64,000 nucleotides of DNA from JAKJEP01 sp964580995 (GCA_964580995.1 CAZOMV010000005.1:1-64000); one strand, 5' to 3'. Counted from the stretch's first letter, positions 17,257 to 27,800 are shown. Notes: generated by a model from the letters alone, not told the origin. Translations and numbers: made by a program.

Positions 17257-18387
17257 TCACTCCGGTTCAATCAGTAGCGAAAGAATCACCTCCGCATATA
17301 TCCGGTGGCCGAAATCGTTGGGATGGTTCACGCCGTTACCGCTTAAATCGGCGAATTTCTTGCGTCGCAGAACCTCTTCCCAAACCGACGTCACATCCGC
17401 CAGCACCACCGAGGAACCGCACAACGACGGCATGATATCCCGGTACTGATCGTAAAGCTCCGGAGCGGAAGCGGTCCATTCGGGATTGGCGGTCATGGTG
17501 GCTATCAGGATAAATTCCGCCTGGGGATTGACCGCCCGAACGGCATCGATCTGGGCCTGGAGGTTCGCCTTATATTCTTCCGGAGGCACTCGCCCGCTGG
17601 CATCGTTCATCCCCCAGGCCAGCATGACCAGATCGGCCTTTTCTTCGACTATCGGCTGAATGTTTTCCTTGCCCCAGCCGCTGGCCATCCCGCCTTTGGA
17701 GAAATTTTTAAAATCGATTTTCGCCCCATATTTTTCTGCCAGAATATTCGCCACCATTTGACCGTAAAACGGCTGGAACGGCGGCGCCTGGGTAACGCCG
17801 GAGGCATTGGCGCCGGTGGATATGCTATCCCCAAACAACACCAGTTTTAATACCTTCTCCTTTTCCAGCTTTGCCCGGGTCCGAGGCAGGGCATTCCCAT
17901 CATACTGCGGCAGCCGTCCCCGCCATTTGCTCTTTTTATGCTCATACGTAACCACCACCTGCTGGTCATGGAAGACATACCCTTCCGCCCAGAACAGGTT
18001 GCTATCTTTGCCGCGGCAGGCCGGTATGGTTCCTTCCGCCCACGGTCCCGGCGGCGGGTACATCTCCGCCCTATTCTTACGGGGGATCCGAGAACCGGCT
18101 GTCAGCGTGATGGTCCGGGAACACGGACAGTAAATAAAATCCCGATCTACCTCATACTCCACATCGCCGGTCGCCTTCCTAAACGAAATCATCCGGCTCG
18201 GGGCAAACAACAGTTCGGCACTGGCGGGACCATTCTCTTCCTGCAGGAACATCAGGCTCTCTTCATACATCAGACCGCTGTTCCAGAACCATTTCCCCTG
18301 ACACAGCTGCTGCGAATAATCCATTGGCTGCTTACAGCCGGCCAGGACGGAAATCAACAGCAAAAGAAGGGCAACATACTTTTTCAT
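17257..18387 (-). CDS. SGNH/GDSL-family lipoprotein esterase
   Basis: The protein has 376 residues. The start at ATG 18387 follows CAGGAGT and gives a lipoprotein signal, LLLLISVLAGC, with the lipobox Cys at residue 19. SGNH blocks are visible: FGDSIST (catalytic Ser near 187), AWGMNDASG (block III Asn) and NHPNDFGH near 354 (catalytic His). The N-terminal 150 residues are probably a beta-sandwich accessory domain as in CE2-like or acetylxylan-type esterases. It likely removes acyl groups from a polysaccharide at the cell surface. It is 20 bases downstream of the PQQ-propeller gene and probably in the same operon. Confidence 0.8.
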   Translation of the reverse strand: MKKYVALLLLLISVLAGCKQPMDYSQQLCQGKWFWNSGLMYEESLMFLQEENGPASAELLFAPSRMISFRKATGDVEYEVDRDFIYCPCSRTITLTAGSRIPRKNRAEMYPPPGPWAEGTIPACRGKDSNLFWAEGYVFHDQQVVVTYEHKKSKWRGRLPQYDGNALPRTRAKLEKEKVLKLVLFGDSISTGANASGVTQAPPFQPFYGQMVANILAEKYGAKIDFKNFSKGGMASGWGKENIQPIVEEKADLVMLAWGMNDASGRVPPEEYKANLQAQIDAVRAVNPQAEFILIATMTANPEWTASAPELYDQYRDIMPSLCGSSVVLADVTSVWEEVLRRKKFADLSGNGVNHPNDFGHRIYAEVILSLLIEPE

Positions 18388-18407
18388 TCGATACTCCTGT
18401 AAAAAAA

Positions 18408-19661
18408 CTAACGAACATCCAGACAAATCAGCTCCCCCTGGGCATTACGTACCAGCAGTTTGCCGTTAGCCAGCACCGGTACGGTCCAGCAGCGCTGCGG
18501 CAGGACCTTTGCTCGCGCCAGCTCTTCATATTTTTCCGGCGAGGCCGGCACAATCAGCAAAACCCCATCCACCGTTAACAGAATCAACTTCCCTTCCGCC
18601 ATCGTCAGTGCCCCCAGCGTCGTTGTGCTTTGGGACCATTTCAACTGGCCGCTCTGGAAATCCAGACAGCGAAAATAATACTTGCCCGCCGTCCAGCTAT
18701 CGCCGCTACCCCCGATATTTCCGTCGAAACCATAAATATGCCCCTGCCAGATAATGCAGGTGCTGTACTGGTTCCGCATATTGCGATTTCTCCATAATTC
18801 CGCGGCCTTATCCCCGCTGATATCGTACAAGGCACAGCCTTTGCCATACCCCGAAGAGACAAAAAGTTTCTGATCGACAATAATCGGGTCCGCCGAGCTT
18901 ACCTTCAGCGGTGTCTTCCACGGGACCCGCCACAACTCCTGGCCGCTGTCCGCCCGCAAAGCCACTACCGAAGATTCATCCACGATTGCCACATACGTGG
19001 TATCCCCCAGCTTAAACGGCACGGGCGAAGTATAGCTGGTCGGCTCCTGGCCCGTCTTCCAGACTGGCTCACCGCTATCCGGCTGAAATGCCATACCCGA
19101 AGTGCCTGCATTCAGCACCAGCAGCCCGCCAATCATCTGGGGTGAGCCGGTAAAGCCATAATGGGCTGTCTTAATTTGGTACTCCGTCTTCAGATTGTGA
19201 TGCCAGATAATCTCACCGGTCGCCTTCTTAAAACAATACAAATCCCCCTCCCGGCCCACGGTATAAAGACGCTCCCCATACACCAGCGGCGTGGCGTTCG
19301 GCCCACCCTCATACTCCCGCACATCCACCGGGCTGGGGTAAGCATATTTCCACACCGGCTCCCCCGTCTCTTCCTTCAGGCAAAAGACTACATCCTCATT
19401 CTGAATATTCCCCATCGTATAGACGCGGCCCTCACTAACCACCATGCTCGAAACCCCGACCCCCACCGCCGCCTTCCAAAGCTGCTTCGGCCCCCCTTCC
19501 GGCCAGATCAGATTCAAACCCGTCTCCCGGGAAATCCCATTGTAATCCGGCCCCCGCCAGTTCGGCCAGTCCGCCCCCCTGCATTCCGCAATCCCAAACG
19601 CCCACCCCAGCCAACCTGAAATCAACACCACTAACCGCAGCTTCTTATCCTGCCTCAGCAT
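18408..19661 (-). CDS. Secreted PQQ-like beta-propeller protein
   Basis: The protein has 417 residues. The signal sequence ends near ECRGA and is followed by DWPNWRGPDYNGIS, the hallmark opening of planctomycete PQQ-binding-like propellers. Blades repeat motifs such as CLKEETGEPVWKYAY, CFKKATGEIIWHHN, ALRADSGQELWRVPW and CLDFQSGQLKWSQS. Such proteins adopt an eight-bladed quinoprotein or BamB-like fold; most lack proven redox activity. It is the first gene of a two-gene unit with the SGNH lipoprotein. The substrate or partner is unknown. Confidence 0.85.
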   Translation of the reverse strand: MLRQDKKLRLVVLISGWLGWAFGIAECRGADWPNWRGPDYNGISRETGLNLIWPEGGPKQLWKAAVGVGVSSMVVSEGRVYTMGNIQNEDVVFCLKEETGEPVWKYAYPSPVDVREYEGGPNATPLVYGERLYTVGREGDLYCFKKATGEIIWHHNLKTEYQIKTAHYGFTGSPQMIGGLLVLNAGTSGMAFQPDSGEPVWKTGQEPTSYTSPVPFKLGDTTYVAIVDESSVVALRADSGQELWRVPWKTPLKVSSADPIIVDQKLFVSSGYGKGCALYDISGDKAAELWRNRNMRNQYSTCIIWQGHIYGFDGNIGGSGDSWTAGKYYFRCLDFQSGQLKWSQSTTTLGALTMAEGKLILLTVDGVLLIVPASPEKYEELARAKVLPQRCWTVPVLANGKLLVRNAQGELICLDVR

Positions 19662-19810
19662 CCAGCAACCTATCCAAATATTTCATTCAAACTGACATCA
19701 CGACAACGCATGATTATACCCAACCAGACCTGAAATGGCAGGCTTTTTTGCTATTACGGCTGGAATCATTCCTCCCCAAAGTTAAATTTATCTGATTCAA
19801 ACCCATTTTT

Positions 19811-19841
19811 TTGTAAGTTTTTTCCGCCTAAAGAGTCTAAT
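19811..19841 (+). promoter_or_regulatory. Putative promoter of ECF sigma operon
   Basis: TTGTAA at 19811-19816 and TCTAAT at 19836-19841 are separated by 19 bases. If real, transcription would begin just inside the first possible ATG (19842). This supports the downstream ATG at 19884, which has a proper GGAGG site, as the true start. The rest of the gap 19662-19841 holds nothing recognisable. Confidence 0.3.
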
Positions 19842-19883
19842 ATGGCAGATATGGCGGGCAAAAGGACAGCGATGGAGGCCGGA

Positions 19884-20444
19884 ATGAGGCAGCCGGCTGT
19901 GACGGAAGACGAGCTTCTGGTCCGGCGGTTTGCTGAAGGTGATCTATCGGCCTTCGACCATATCGTAGCGCGGCATCAGCAGCGGGTGGCAAAACTGACC
20001 TACCGGCTGCTCGGCTGGACGGATGAGGCGGAAGATGTGGTGCAGGATGTGTTCCTGGCCGCCTATAAAAAGCTGGCTGATTTTCGCGGCCAGGCCAGCC
20101 TGGGGAGTTGGCTGACCGCCATAACTATCAATAAATGCAGGACTTGGAGACGCAGGCGGCTGCTCCGCTGGAAAATCCGTTCGGCCGCCTCACTTGATGA
20201 CCATGCCTGTATGGATGAAAAGAATGAACGCACTATTGATCAGGAAACCTGTAACCAGCTTCGGCGTACCATCCAGAAACTGCCCACTAAATTGCGGGAA
20301 GTAGTGATACTGAGGTATCTGGAAGAAATGCCCATTACGGAAATGACCGCGGTTTTGAACGTCACAGAAAATACCGTCCATGTCCGGCTGAATCGCGCCC
20401 GGGCCAGGCTCCGGAAAAAGCTGGGCAACCTATTCGAGGAATAA
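19884..20444 (+). CDS. RNA polymerase sigma factor, ECF subfamily
   Basis: The protein has 186 residues from ATG 19884, which is preceded by GGAGG at 19874-19878. The frame also allows ATG 19842 without a ribosome-binding site. Region 2 contains DEAEDVVQDVFLAAYKKL and LGSWLTAITINKCRTWRRR. Region 4 contains LPTKLREVVILRYLEEMPITEMTAVLNVTENTVHVRLNRARARLRK. It is followed after 3 bases by a membrane protein and then by a secreted coiled-coil protein, which form one operon ended by a terminator at 22312. Confidence 0.93.
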   Translation: MRQPAVTEDELLVRRFAEGDLSAFDHIVARHQQRVAKLTYRLLGWTDEAEDVVQDVFLAAYKKLADFRGQASLGSWLTAITINKCRTWRRRRLLRWKIRSAASLDDHACMDEKNERTIDQETCNQLRRTIQKLPTKLREVVILRYLEEMPITEMTAVLNVTENTVHVRLNRARARLRKKLGNLFEE

Positions 20445-20447
20445 GCC

Positions 20448-21077
20448 ATGAACGAAGAAAAATTGAAAAATCTGCTGCATCAGATCGACCGGACCGCCGG
20501 TCCCCCACCGGTCCCTGCCGACCTGGCCCGACGGGTCCGCCCAAAGGCAGCCCGGCAAAAAAGATGGGCTATTGTCATCCCCTCCGCGGCCGCGGCTTTG
20601 CTGGTTCTGGCAGCCACAATGTTTATACTGTCCAAAAATGAGCAACCCGCCGCCAGACCGATACCAAATATAGAAAAACCGTCGCTGATGGCGGAAAATC
20701 CATCTGTATCTCCAACCGAAATAGCCAGGCTGCAAAAAGAGATCGACCAGCTCAAGGCCGAGGCCGACGCCCGCATGAAGATCGTCCGGGAATTGATTGC
20801 CCTGGAGAAAAAGCGTAAGACGTTGGACGAACTGGAACAGAAACTGGCCTCCATGAAAGACCCGGTGGAGGAAATGCGGCAGCAGGTGGAAAAGGCCGCG
20901 TTTATTCTGGTCTATCAGGCCGACCGCAAGCTCAGCGAATACAACCTCCGCAATTCCGCCCTGGCCGATTACCATCAAGCCGTTGAATTCTTCCCCAACA
21001 CCCAAGCCGCTCAAAAAGCGCGTCTGAAAATCGCCGAACTGGAAAACTCGCAAAATTTGAAAGGAGATTTGTTATGA
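20448..21077 (+). CDS. Membrane-anchored coiled-coil protein, putative sigma partner
   Basis: The protein has 209 residues. The first 42 residues are cytoplasmic and basic with no zinc-finger motif. A membrane helix spans about 43-63 (WAIVIPSAAAALLVLAATMFIL). A charged coiled coil spans about 85-145 (EIARLQKEIDQLKAEADARM and on). The C-terminus (LADYHQAVEFFPNTQAAQKARLKIAEL) looks like one BamD/TPR-type helical repeat. Its place right after an ECF sigma gene suggests an anti-sigma-like role, although no known domain proves it. It overlaps the next gene by ATGA. Confidence 0.7.
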   Translation: MNEEKLKNLLHQIDRTAGPPPVPADLARRVRPKAARQKRWAIVIPSAAAALLVLAATMFILSKNEQPAARPIPNIEKPSLMAENPSVSPTEIARLQKEIDQLKAEADARMKIVRELIALEKKRKTLDELEQKLASMKDPVEEMRQQVEKAAFILVYQADRKLSEYNLRNSALADYHQAVEFFPNTQAAQKARLKIAELENSQNLKGDLL

Positions 21078-22285
21078 AATTCAGAACATTATTTACGATT
21101 TTAGGTGCAATCCTCGTGGTGTCCGTACCTGTCTTTGCCCAGGAAAAATCCGAAACCGTTCAACCTGATGCCGCTGCACCTGTCGCACCGGCATCAGGGG
21201 AAAAGTCGGAAATACCGACGGTTTATGTGTTCAACGAAACGTGTTTATTTGAAATAGAAAGGAATGCACTAAACCTAGATAAACCCATCCTCGAAAGATT
21301 ATGCAATACTCCCTTCGTCAAAGGATTCGATAACAGATTAAATGACATAGATATTGGTTTAAGTTATTGGGGAAATCAAATATATGAAGTTTCTTTGAAA
21401 AATCATTACACTAAATCCCCGTCTGTCAATAAAATAGAATTGTCATCAAAAGAGGTGGCTGAGATTTTCCAGGAAATTGCCCAACGACTGGGAAAAAGCT
21501 TACAAATCCAATTTACAAATTATAGAAACGATCTTGTTCAACAGTTGCAAGTGACAAAAGCCAAACAAAGCAAGGCTCAAACAGACCTGGTGGAATTACA
21601 AGAAGAGGAGACGCAATTGCAGCAGGCGGCCGGGCAGAGTAATTTGTCGCGGGAGGCCATTTTAAATCAGATGAAGGATCTGGAGAATGAGCGGCAGCAA
21701 CTGCAAATGAATCAGGCCGCGACCCAGTCACGCCGAGGAGCCATATATGAAGAAATAGCGAAGATCGCCAAACAAACGGAGGCCAAAACGGCCGAGGATC
21801 CGGTGATTCAAAATCTGAAAAAAATATGTGAATTGCAGAAAGAGAAACTAGATAATCTCAAGAAAATGGTTGATAGCGGCCGGGCATCACAAGACGAGTT
21901 ATCCGATCAACAGGAAAAAAACGCCCGGACTGAGATTGAGATCGCCCAACGCCGGGAAGAATTACAAAAACAGGCGGGCGGTGGATCAGCGGAAAAATGG
22001 AACACTGAACTCTCCGAAATGGCAATTCAAACAGCAGAGATGGAAGCACGGTTAAATTTTGTGAATAACCAACTAACACAAATGAAGGAAAAGAATCTGC
22101 TGGGACTGGCCAATCAATATGAACAGGAAGTGGTGATAAAAATGAAGCCAATACAGCAAGCTTGTGAAATGGCCAGCCGGCATGTGGTTGATTTGCAAAT
22201 GCAACTGGATGCCCTGCAGCCGCCCAGCGTAACCATCCTCGGCGGGCAGCCGGAGCAGGAAGAAAAGAAGGCAGAAGAACAATAA
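21074..22285 (+). CDS. Secreted coiled-coil protein
   Basis: The protein has 403 residues. The signal peptide (MKFRTLFTILGAILVVSVPVFA) is followed by a linker and a globular part (about 45-165). The rest is long heptad-rich coiled coil (about 165-385, for example LVELQEEETQLQQAA and AEMEARLNFVNNQLTQM), with an acidic tail. It recalls the helical hairpins of TolC or membrane-fusion proteins, but no conserved domain is certain. It is co-translated with the upstream membrane protein and may be its periplasmic partner. The DNA of the globular part (21220-21560) is notably more AT-rich than both flanks. Confidence 0.65.
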   Translation: MKFRTLFTILGAILVVSVPVFAQEKSETVQPDAAAPVAPASGEKSEIPTVYVFNETCLFEIERNALNLDKPILERLCNTPFVKGFDNRLNDIDIGLSYWGNQIYEVSLKNHYTKSPSVNKIELSSKEVAEIFQEIAQRLGKSLQIQFTNYRNDLVQQLQVTKAKQSKAQTDLVELQEEETQLQQAAGQSNLSREAILNQMKDLENERQQLQMNQAATQSRRGAIYEEIAKIAKQTEAKTAEDPVIQNLKKICELQKEKLDNLKKMVDSGRASQDELSDQQEKNARTEIEIAQRREELQKQAGGGSAEKWNTELSEMAIQTAEMEARLNFVNNQLTQMKEKNLLGLANQYEQEVVIKMKPIQQACEMASRHVVDLQMQLDALQPPSVTILGGQPEQEEKKAEEQ

Positions 22286-22311
22286 GCAGCGATTTAATTT
22301 CCAAAAAACCG

Positions 22312-22346
22312 ACCGGCTCCTATTTCTATATGGGCCGGTTTTTTTA
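22312..22346 (+). terminator. Rho-independent terminator of sigma operon
   Basis: ACCGGCTCC at 22312-22320 pairs, with a minor mismatch, with GGGCCGGTT at 22332-22340, followed by a run of seven T. It lies 26 bases after the coiled-coil gene. Confidence 0.8.
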
Positions 22347-22419
22347 TGAATAGGGATTGATAGATTCGCCCCTGCTCCATAAAATCAGATAGTTCGATTC
22401 TTTATAAGTGAGCAGGAGT

Positions 22420-23349
22420 ATGTCAGAACGGGTTATTATAACGGGTGCGACGGGTTTTATCGGCGGCGCCTTGTGCCGGTATCTGGCTGGGTGCGGTTAC
22501 GAAGTGATTGCCCTCTCCCGCCCCGGAACCCCCCGCCGCCCGGAACTGCCGAATGTCCGAATGGTCGAGTGGGACGGAGTCTCCTGCGCCGGCTGGGCCG
22601 AATATGCCGATGGGGCTGATGTCATCATCAATCTGGCCGGCGAAAATGTCGGTACAGGGAGTTGGACGGCTGAGAAAAAGAGCAAAATCCTCGGCAGCCG
22701 CCTGAATGCCATCGCCGCCGTCCTCGAAGCGGTGGAACAAGCCATCCACAAGCCCCGGCTTATCATCCAGGCTTCCGCCATCGGCTATTACGGCAGCCGG
22801 GACGAGCAGATCCTGGACGAGCAAGCCACCCCCGGCCAGGGCTTCCTGGCGGAGGTCTGCCGGCAATGCGAAAAAAAAACCGCCCGCTTTTTTGATTTCC
22901 CCGTTCGCTGCGCTATAATCAGGTTAGCGGCGGTTTTAGGGCCGACCGGCGGCATATTGAGTCAGCTCATTCCGCTCTACCGGAAGTACCTGGGCGGCTG
23001 CCCCGGCGGCGGTCGGCAGTGGTTCTCGTGGATCCACCTGGCCGACGCGATAGGAGCGATAGAGTTTATTATGAAAAACGAAACAGCACAGGGCCTATGG
23101 AATCTCTCCGCCCCCCATCCGGTGCGGGCGAGGGAATTTTATACCTATTTAGGCCATGCCCTGCATCGACCCTCGCTCCTGCCGATCCCGGCCCTCACCC
23201 TGAAACTGCTGCTGGGCGAAAAGGCCAGGGAACTGGTCCTGGCCAGCCAGCGTGTGATTCCCAAACGCCTGCTGGAGGCCGGTTATGAATTCCAATTCAG
23301 CCGACTGCAGGAGGCATTACTGGATATTTTAAAACCAACCGAGCGATAG
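22420..23349 (+). CDS. TIGR01777-family NAD(P)-dependent epimerase (SDR39U1/YfcH type)
   Basis: The protein has 309 residues. The Rossmann motif GATGFIGG is at the N-terminus (VIITGATGFIGGALCRYL). Family landmarks are INLAGENVG, ASAIGYYGS (active-site Tyr region), FLAEVCRQCE, and a C-terminal extension with GARELVLASQRVIPKRLLEAGYEFQ-type sequence. These are atypical SDRs whose substrate is unknown. An in-frame GTG at 22408 is an alternative start; ATG 22420 fits the family N-terminus, though its AGGAG is unusually close. The following flavoprotein-like gene is 18 bases downstream. Confidence 0.9.
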   Translation: MSERVIITGATGFIGGALCRYLAGCGYEVIALSRPGTPRRPELPNVRMVEWDGVSCAGWAEYADGADVIINLAGENVGTGSWTAEKKSKILGSRLNAIAAVLEAVEQAIHKPRLIIQASAIGYYGSRDEQILDEQATPGQGFLAEVCRQCEKKTARFFDFPVRCAIIRLAAVLGPTGGILSQLIPLYRKYLGGCPGGGRQWFSWIHLADAIGAIEFIMKNETAQGLWNLSAPHPVRAREFYTYLGHALHRPSLLPIPALTLKLLLGEKARELVLASQRVIPKRLLEAGYEFQFSRLQEALLDILKPTER

Positions 23350-23367
23350 TATATAGGAGAGTCGAAC

Positions 23368-23751
23368 ATGGATCTGAAAGAGTATTTTGAAAAAACCGAA
23401 GGCACGGGTGTTTTAGCGACGGCGGATGAAAGCGGCAAGGTCGATATCGCGGTGTATGCCCGCCCGCATGTAATCGAAGAGAATCTCATCGCCTTCATCA
23501 TGCGTGAGCGAATCAGCCATCACAATCTCCGCTCCAATCCCCAGGCCGCCTATCTGTTCATTGAAAAGGGGCCGGGCTATAAAGGCAAACGGATCTATCT
23601 GACCATGCTCCGCGAAGAAACGAACACCGATCTGATCAAGCAACTGATCCGCAAGGAACACTGCATGGACAATCCCAAAGACGACGCCAATCGCTATCTG
23701 GTCTTCTTCCAGATTGACAAAGAGCGGCCCTTAATCGGCGACCATCCGTAA
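23368..23751 (+). CDS. Pyridoxamine 5'-phosphate oxidase-like flavin-binding protein
   Basis: The protein has 127 residues, a single split-barrel domain. It begins LKEYFEKTEGTGVLATADESGKVDIAVYARPHV, the usual opening for PNPOx-like proteins that test a flavin-binding pocket against general substrates. AISRISHHNLRSNPQAAYLF-like strands follow. AGGAGAG precedes the start. It is probably an FMN-, F420- or heme-binding protein of unknown substrate, co-transcribed with the upstream epimerase. It converges with the DUF1080 gene, leaving only 8 bases between stops. Confidence 0.8.
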   Translation: MDLKEYFEKTEGTGVLATADESGKVDIAVYARPHVIEENLIAFIMRERISHHNLRSNPQAAYLFIEKGPGYKGKRIYLTMLREETNTDLIKQLIRKEHCMDNPKDDANRYLVFFQIDKERPLIGDHP

Positions 23752-23759
23752 GGCCGGCT

Positions 23760-24470
23760 TCATCTGGCCAGCGGCCAGATACGAATATTGCGATACGCCA
23801 CCGGCCCGTGGTTGCCCTGGAACATCAGCGGCCCGGTCGCACTTTCCTTCTCCATGACACCGCCGGGAGTCTGAGCAGGCATTTCCAGATCCTGATGCAG
23901 AATCTGACCGTTCAACTCCACTTTGATAAACTTGGCGTTGGCGATCTTATTCCCCGCCGCGTCAAATTTCGGGGCCTGAAAATCAATCACATATTTTTGC
24001 CACTCCCCCGGCTTCTTACAGGCGTTCACCCGGGCCGGTGCCGCCCCGTAAATAGCTCCCATATCACCCGATCCCATCGTCTCCCGGCCGTAGCTGTCCA
24101 GCACCTGAACCTCATATTCCCCCATCACATAGACACCCGAATTGGAATCCTTTGCCACCATCAGTTCCAGCTCGATATGGCAATCCCCAAATTTCTCTTT
24201 GCTATAGATATCCAGGCTGTCACCATGCTTGCGGGCCAGATTGATCATCTCGCCGGCGCCGGGTTTGGCCGCCAGCAATTTGGGATCATCTACTGCGACT
24301 TCCGCTTTCCCCACCACCCATTTACTGGCCGCTGGGTCCCCTTTCACTACCCAGTTATCCAGATCCTTGTCGTCAAAGGGGGCAACATAATTGCCGGACT
24401 GGCAGCCGGCCGAAAGGGTATATAAAACCGCCAGACTGACCACGAAACTGATTGCTTTCACTGCCTTCAT
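23760..24470 (-). CDS. DUF1080 (3-keto-disaccharide hydrolase-like) lipoprotein
   Basis: The protein has 236 residues. The signal ends in LSAGC, a lipobox with Cys at residue 23. The body is a concanavalin-like jelly roll with the DUF1080 features FDDKDLDNW, FGDCHIELELMVAKDSNSGVYVMGEYEVQVLDSYG, GAIYG and GEWQKYVIDFQAP, ending GPVAYRNIRIWP. Members act on, or bind, carbohydrates; some cleave 3-keto-glycosides. It is a monocistronic minus-strand gene with repeat-rich DNA upstream. Confidence 0.88.
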   Translation of the reverse strand: MKAVKAISFVVSLAVLYTLSAGCQSGNYVAPFDDKDLDNWVVKGDPAASKWVVGKAEVAVDDPKLLAAKPGAGEMINLARKHGDSLDIYSKEKFGDCHIELELMVAKDSNSGVYVMGEYEVQVLDSYGRETMGSGDMGAIYGAAPARVNACKKPGEWQKYVIDFQAPKFDAAGNKIANAKFIKVELNGQILHQDLEMPAQTPGGVMEKESATGPLMFQGNHGPVAYRNIRIWPLAR

Positions 24471-24834
24471 CTTTTGTCCTTTTCTTGTAAATGGTTTTCT
24501 GACTCAATAATGCCAAAGGAACGATCGGATTATTATACCTGCCCGCCAGCCGGAATAAAACTATTATTTTCGTTACCAAAACCCAAACCGGGCCGCATAA
24601 GGATGACGAAGTCTTGCCCCTCCGGCAGGCCCGCCCCACCGGTCCCACAGGAAATATTACACGCGACAAGTCACACCTGTCGCGCCAATAATGGAGCGAC
24701 CAGCGGAAGCGTCATATGCCATTCGCGCCCGCGTCGGTCCTGCGGACGGCAGCTCTTGGTTTCATTTCTCGCCCTGTGGCAGCGACCAGCGGGAACGTCA
24801 GATACCATTCGCGCCCGCGTCGTACCGCCGTCCG
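24471..24834. repeat. Repeat-rich intergenic region downstream of the GspK-like gene
   Basis: No gene lies here. A perfect 7-bp-arm hairpin sits at 24662-24684 (CGCGACA / TGTCGCG). Two copies of a dispersed element follow, at about 24694-24736 and 24779-24823, sharing GCGACCAGCGG and CATTCGCGCCCGCGTCG. Further copies are found at 31754-31796 and, in altered form, at 30726-30775. The hairpin may terminate the minus-strand secretion cluster. Confidence 0.7.
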
Positions 24835-27800
24835 CTAGGACGGGTCGGGAACGGGGTGCAGGGCGACCAGCCGGGGTTTATCGGCTGGGCTGAAGACCTT
24901 ACTGCGATCGAAGATCGCGATCACCCGCTTCTGCGGCCCCTCCTCCCCCACCCGGATCGCTATATAGGCGGTAAAGACGTCGCTGCGGACCGTTACCAGA
25001 TTACTGACTCGCTGAAAGAGGATGTTTCGCTCTTCCAGATCATTCTCCACTGCATCCGCAGTGAAATCCATTGGAACGGCTGATCCCACCGCATCTTTCT
25101 CAAAACGGCGGAAATCATACCATTGATCATAGGTTCCTGACAAAGGTTGCGTCACATTTAACAACTCACCAATCTGAGTAAATCCAGGTCCGACAGGCGG
25201 CGCAGGAATCAATCCGGTTGCAGTAGCACGATCCGAGTAATTCGGAGCACCCCCACCATATCCGGATAAATCAATAAGATCCCGATACGCGGTAATCGCC
25301 ATCGCCAACTTCAGTTTATTCACATCGTTGTTCGCCAGCGTGGTATCCTGCATCCAGGGCAACTGGGCAATCACATAAAAGGACGCGGTATTGATATTGA
25401 TGCGCCCGGCAATGGCCAGTTCGGACGCTTCGCCGTAATTGGCATAGGTCTCCAGCGGATCACTGGCGTCAATGGTTCCATTATGATTGTTATCTTCCCC
25501 GTCCTGGGCCGGATCATCGCTGCGTCCGTTGCCGTCATTATCCCAGTAATCGCTGAATGGACTAAAACCATCTACTGCCAGATACCGTGTCAGATTGGCA
25601 TAATCCGCATCACCGGCATCCAGCCGCCCCGTGGTGATATCCCCACCGCCTCCCCCAAAAAGTCTATACCAGTTTTCATTCAAAGAGATATAAACCCCAC
25701 CCACCCTCATGCCGTTTACAATCAAGGTATTATAGATCTCACCCATATTTAATAGATTATTCGTACCATTGGATTCAATCTGATAGGGAACAGTAATAGG
25801 TCCGGGGGTCGTCATTTGGGTATTCAATGTACTCACACCGGTGGTATCAAAACTATCCCAGGCACTAAGCAAAATGATATTTTCCAATGCTAATAATTTA
25901 TTGGCAGCGATTTCTCTGCCTGCCCGATCCAATGTCCCACTCACTTTTCTATTAATAGTATCAGCCGGATCGGGATCTGGCGGCAGACCATTAACATCAA
26001 TAGAATCTACCGGTATTTGACCTTGCCCGATAAAACTTCCCGTGGACTCACTGGGTCCCAGCAGGGTTATCTCTTCATCTTTGTCGAAGGTAAAGCCTGC
26101 AAGCTCGACTGCAGGCGACAGGGAGCCAAAATCAGTCGCCTCAAATCCATCGGCAGTGCTGGAATCGATAAATACCATACTATCTCCTGCCGCCAGGGTA
26201 AAAGCAGGCAGATTATACTTTTTTGTCGCTGTCCCCGTAACATCAATTACCCAATCACCCGCCACTGCATTTATATTTGCTTTTATACCCACTCCATGAT
26301 TATAAATTTGCAGGGCATAATGCTTATTACCATTTTTATAACTGATCCCCACCCGAGCGATGTAAAGATGCCCAGCCTCGGCTTCAAAACCAAAATATAA
26401 GTTATTGTCATCTATTCTCAAATGGGTCGATATCGTATCGGTGTCCACATAATCGATCAGGTTCACCGCCATCTGGCAGGCAAGCTGCTCACGCGTGGTA
26501 GCATCCCAATTCAGATCGGTTGCCTTAAATTGCTGTTTGGTCAGCAGAGTGTCTTTGCTGGGCAGTGCCAGCCAGATCGCGGCCGCTAATATTTCCGGTG
26601 ACAATGTTGCCGAACCAAGCGTTTTTTTATTTATCACATCAGAAATACAAACCGGCCGCAAAAGAGGCGTCGCTGTATTCCAGTTGTCCCAGCTATCCCA
26701 AAACATTTTCAGGACCGGCGGCATCGTATCGCCTTTACTGGTTGCCGACGCTGCGGTCCAATCCGAATCCCTGGGTACCATAACCCGGTCGAAACTATAG
26801 GTGGTGGTAATCGCCCGACGATTATAATACCCCACATTGGCATTCCCTGTGGTAGGTTCCCAGCCACAATTTACGTTATCGAACCAGTTATCAATATCTT
26901 CTCCCAGTACATAGGGATAAATTTTCCCGACCGTATTGGTACCCGGCTCAAAGGTAACATCCCACAGGTAATCAGGCGATTTATACCCATAGCGATGCTT
27001 GCTGCACGAATTAAGAAAAAACCGGTACCGCAAAGCCAGCTCATCGGAAATATCGAATGGATTATAATAAGTTATACCAGCCACAGGTACAGCAGGATTC
27101 AACACCCGAACGGCCACATCTCGATTATAATCTTGATTGGTTGCAGGGGTCGTACCATCACTACGCTCGGTTTGAAAATCATTCAATAAATCAAGCGTTT
27201 CATCAAACGCACGGATGCCTAATATACCGCTGGAAGCATTTGCCGTATTGGGAACCGGTATTGTATCCAGATTTATTTGCGTTAATTGCGTTCCATCCCA
27301 GTCTTCCGGTGTTGACAGAGTTCTTGGGTCACAATAGGCGGTATTAATATTAATCATCCCGCAATTATCAATGATGCGGACGGCGGCATAGACATTTTGC
27401 CCTTGTGAGCCGGTCACTCCGGGAATCCGTACCCAGCAGGAATCGGCGATCCCGTCGCCATCGGCGTCCGCCTGGCCGCCCCATTTCCAGACATAGTCAA
27501 GGGTAGTGGGATTATCCCAATTATCACCATCATAAATGGTCTCGGTAGTCAAATTATCACTGATAATTCTGCCTATAAAATGATCCGGAGTCCAGCTTAC
27601 CATATTCTGTCTGGAAGCGGCTTTTGTGCTATCCCACTGATCCGGATTCGTATGATCTTCCGGACTGTAAAATGGTGCTCCTACTGGCGATGGTTCAAAA
27701 TTATTGCCATATAAATCTGTAATATGCCTCCAGACCACCCAATCATCCGCGGTATTGCCTGAAGTTCCATTATCATTATACGATTCCGGCTCCAGGCTGG

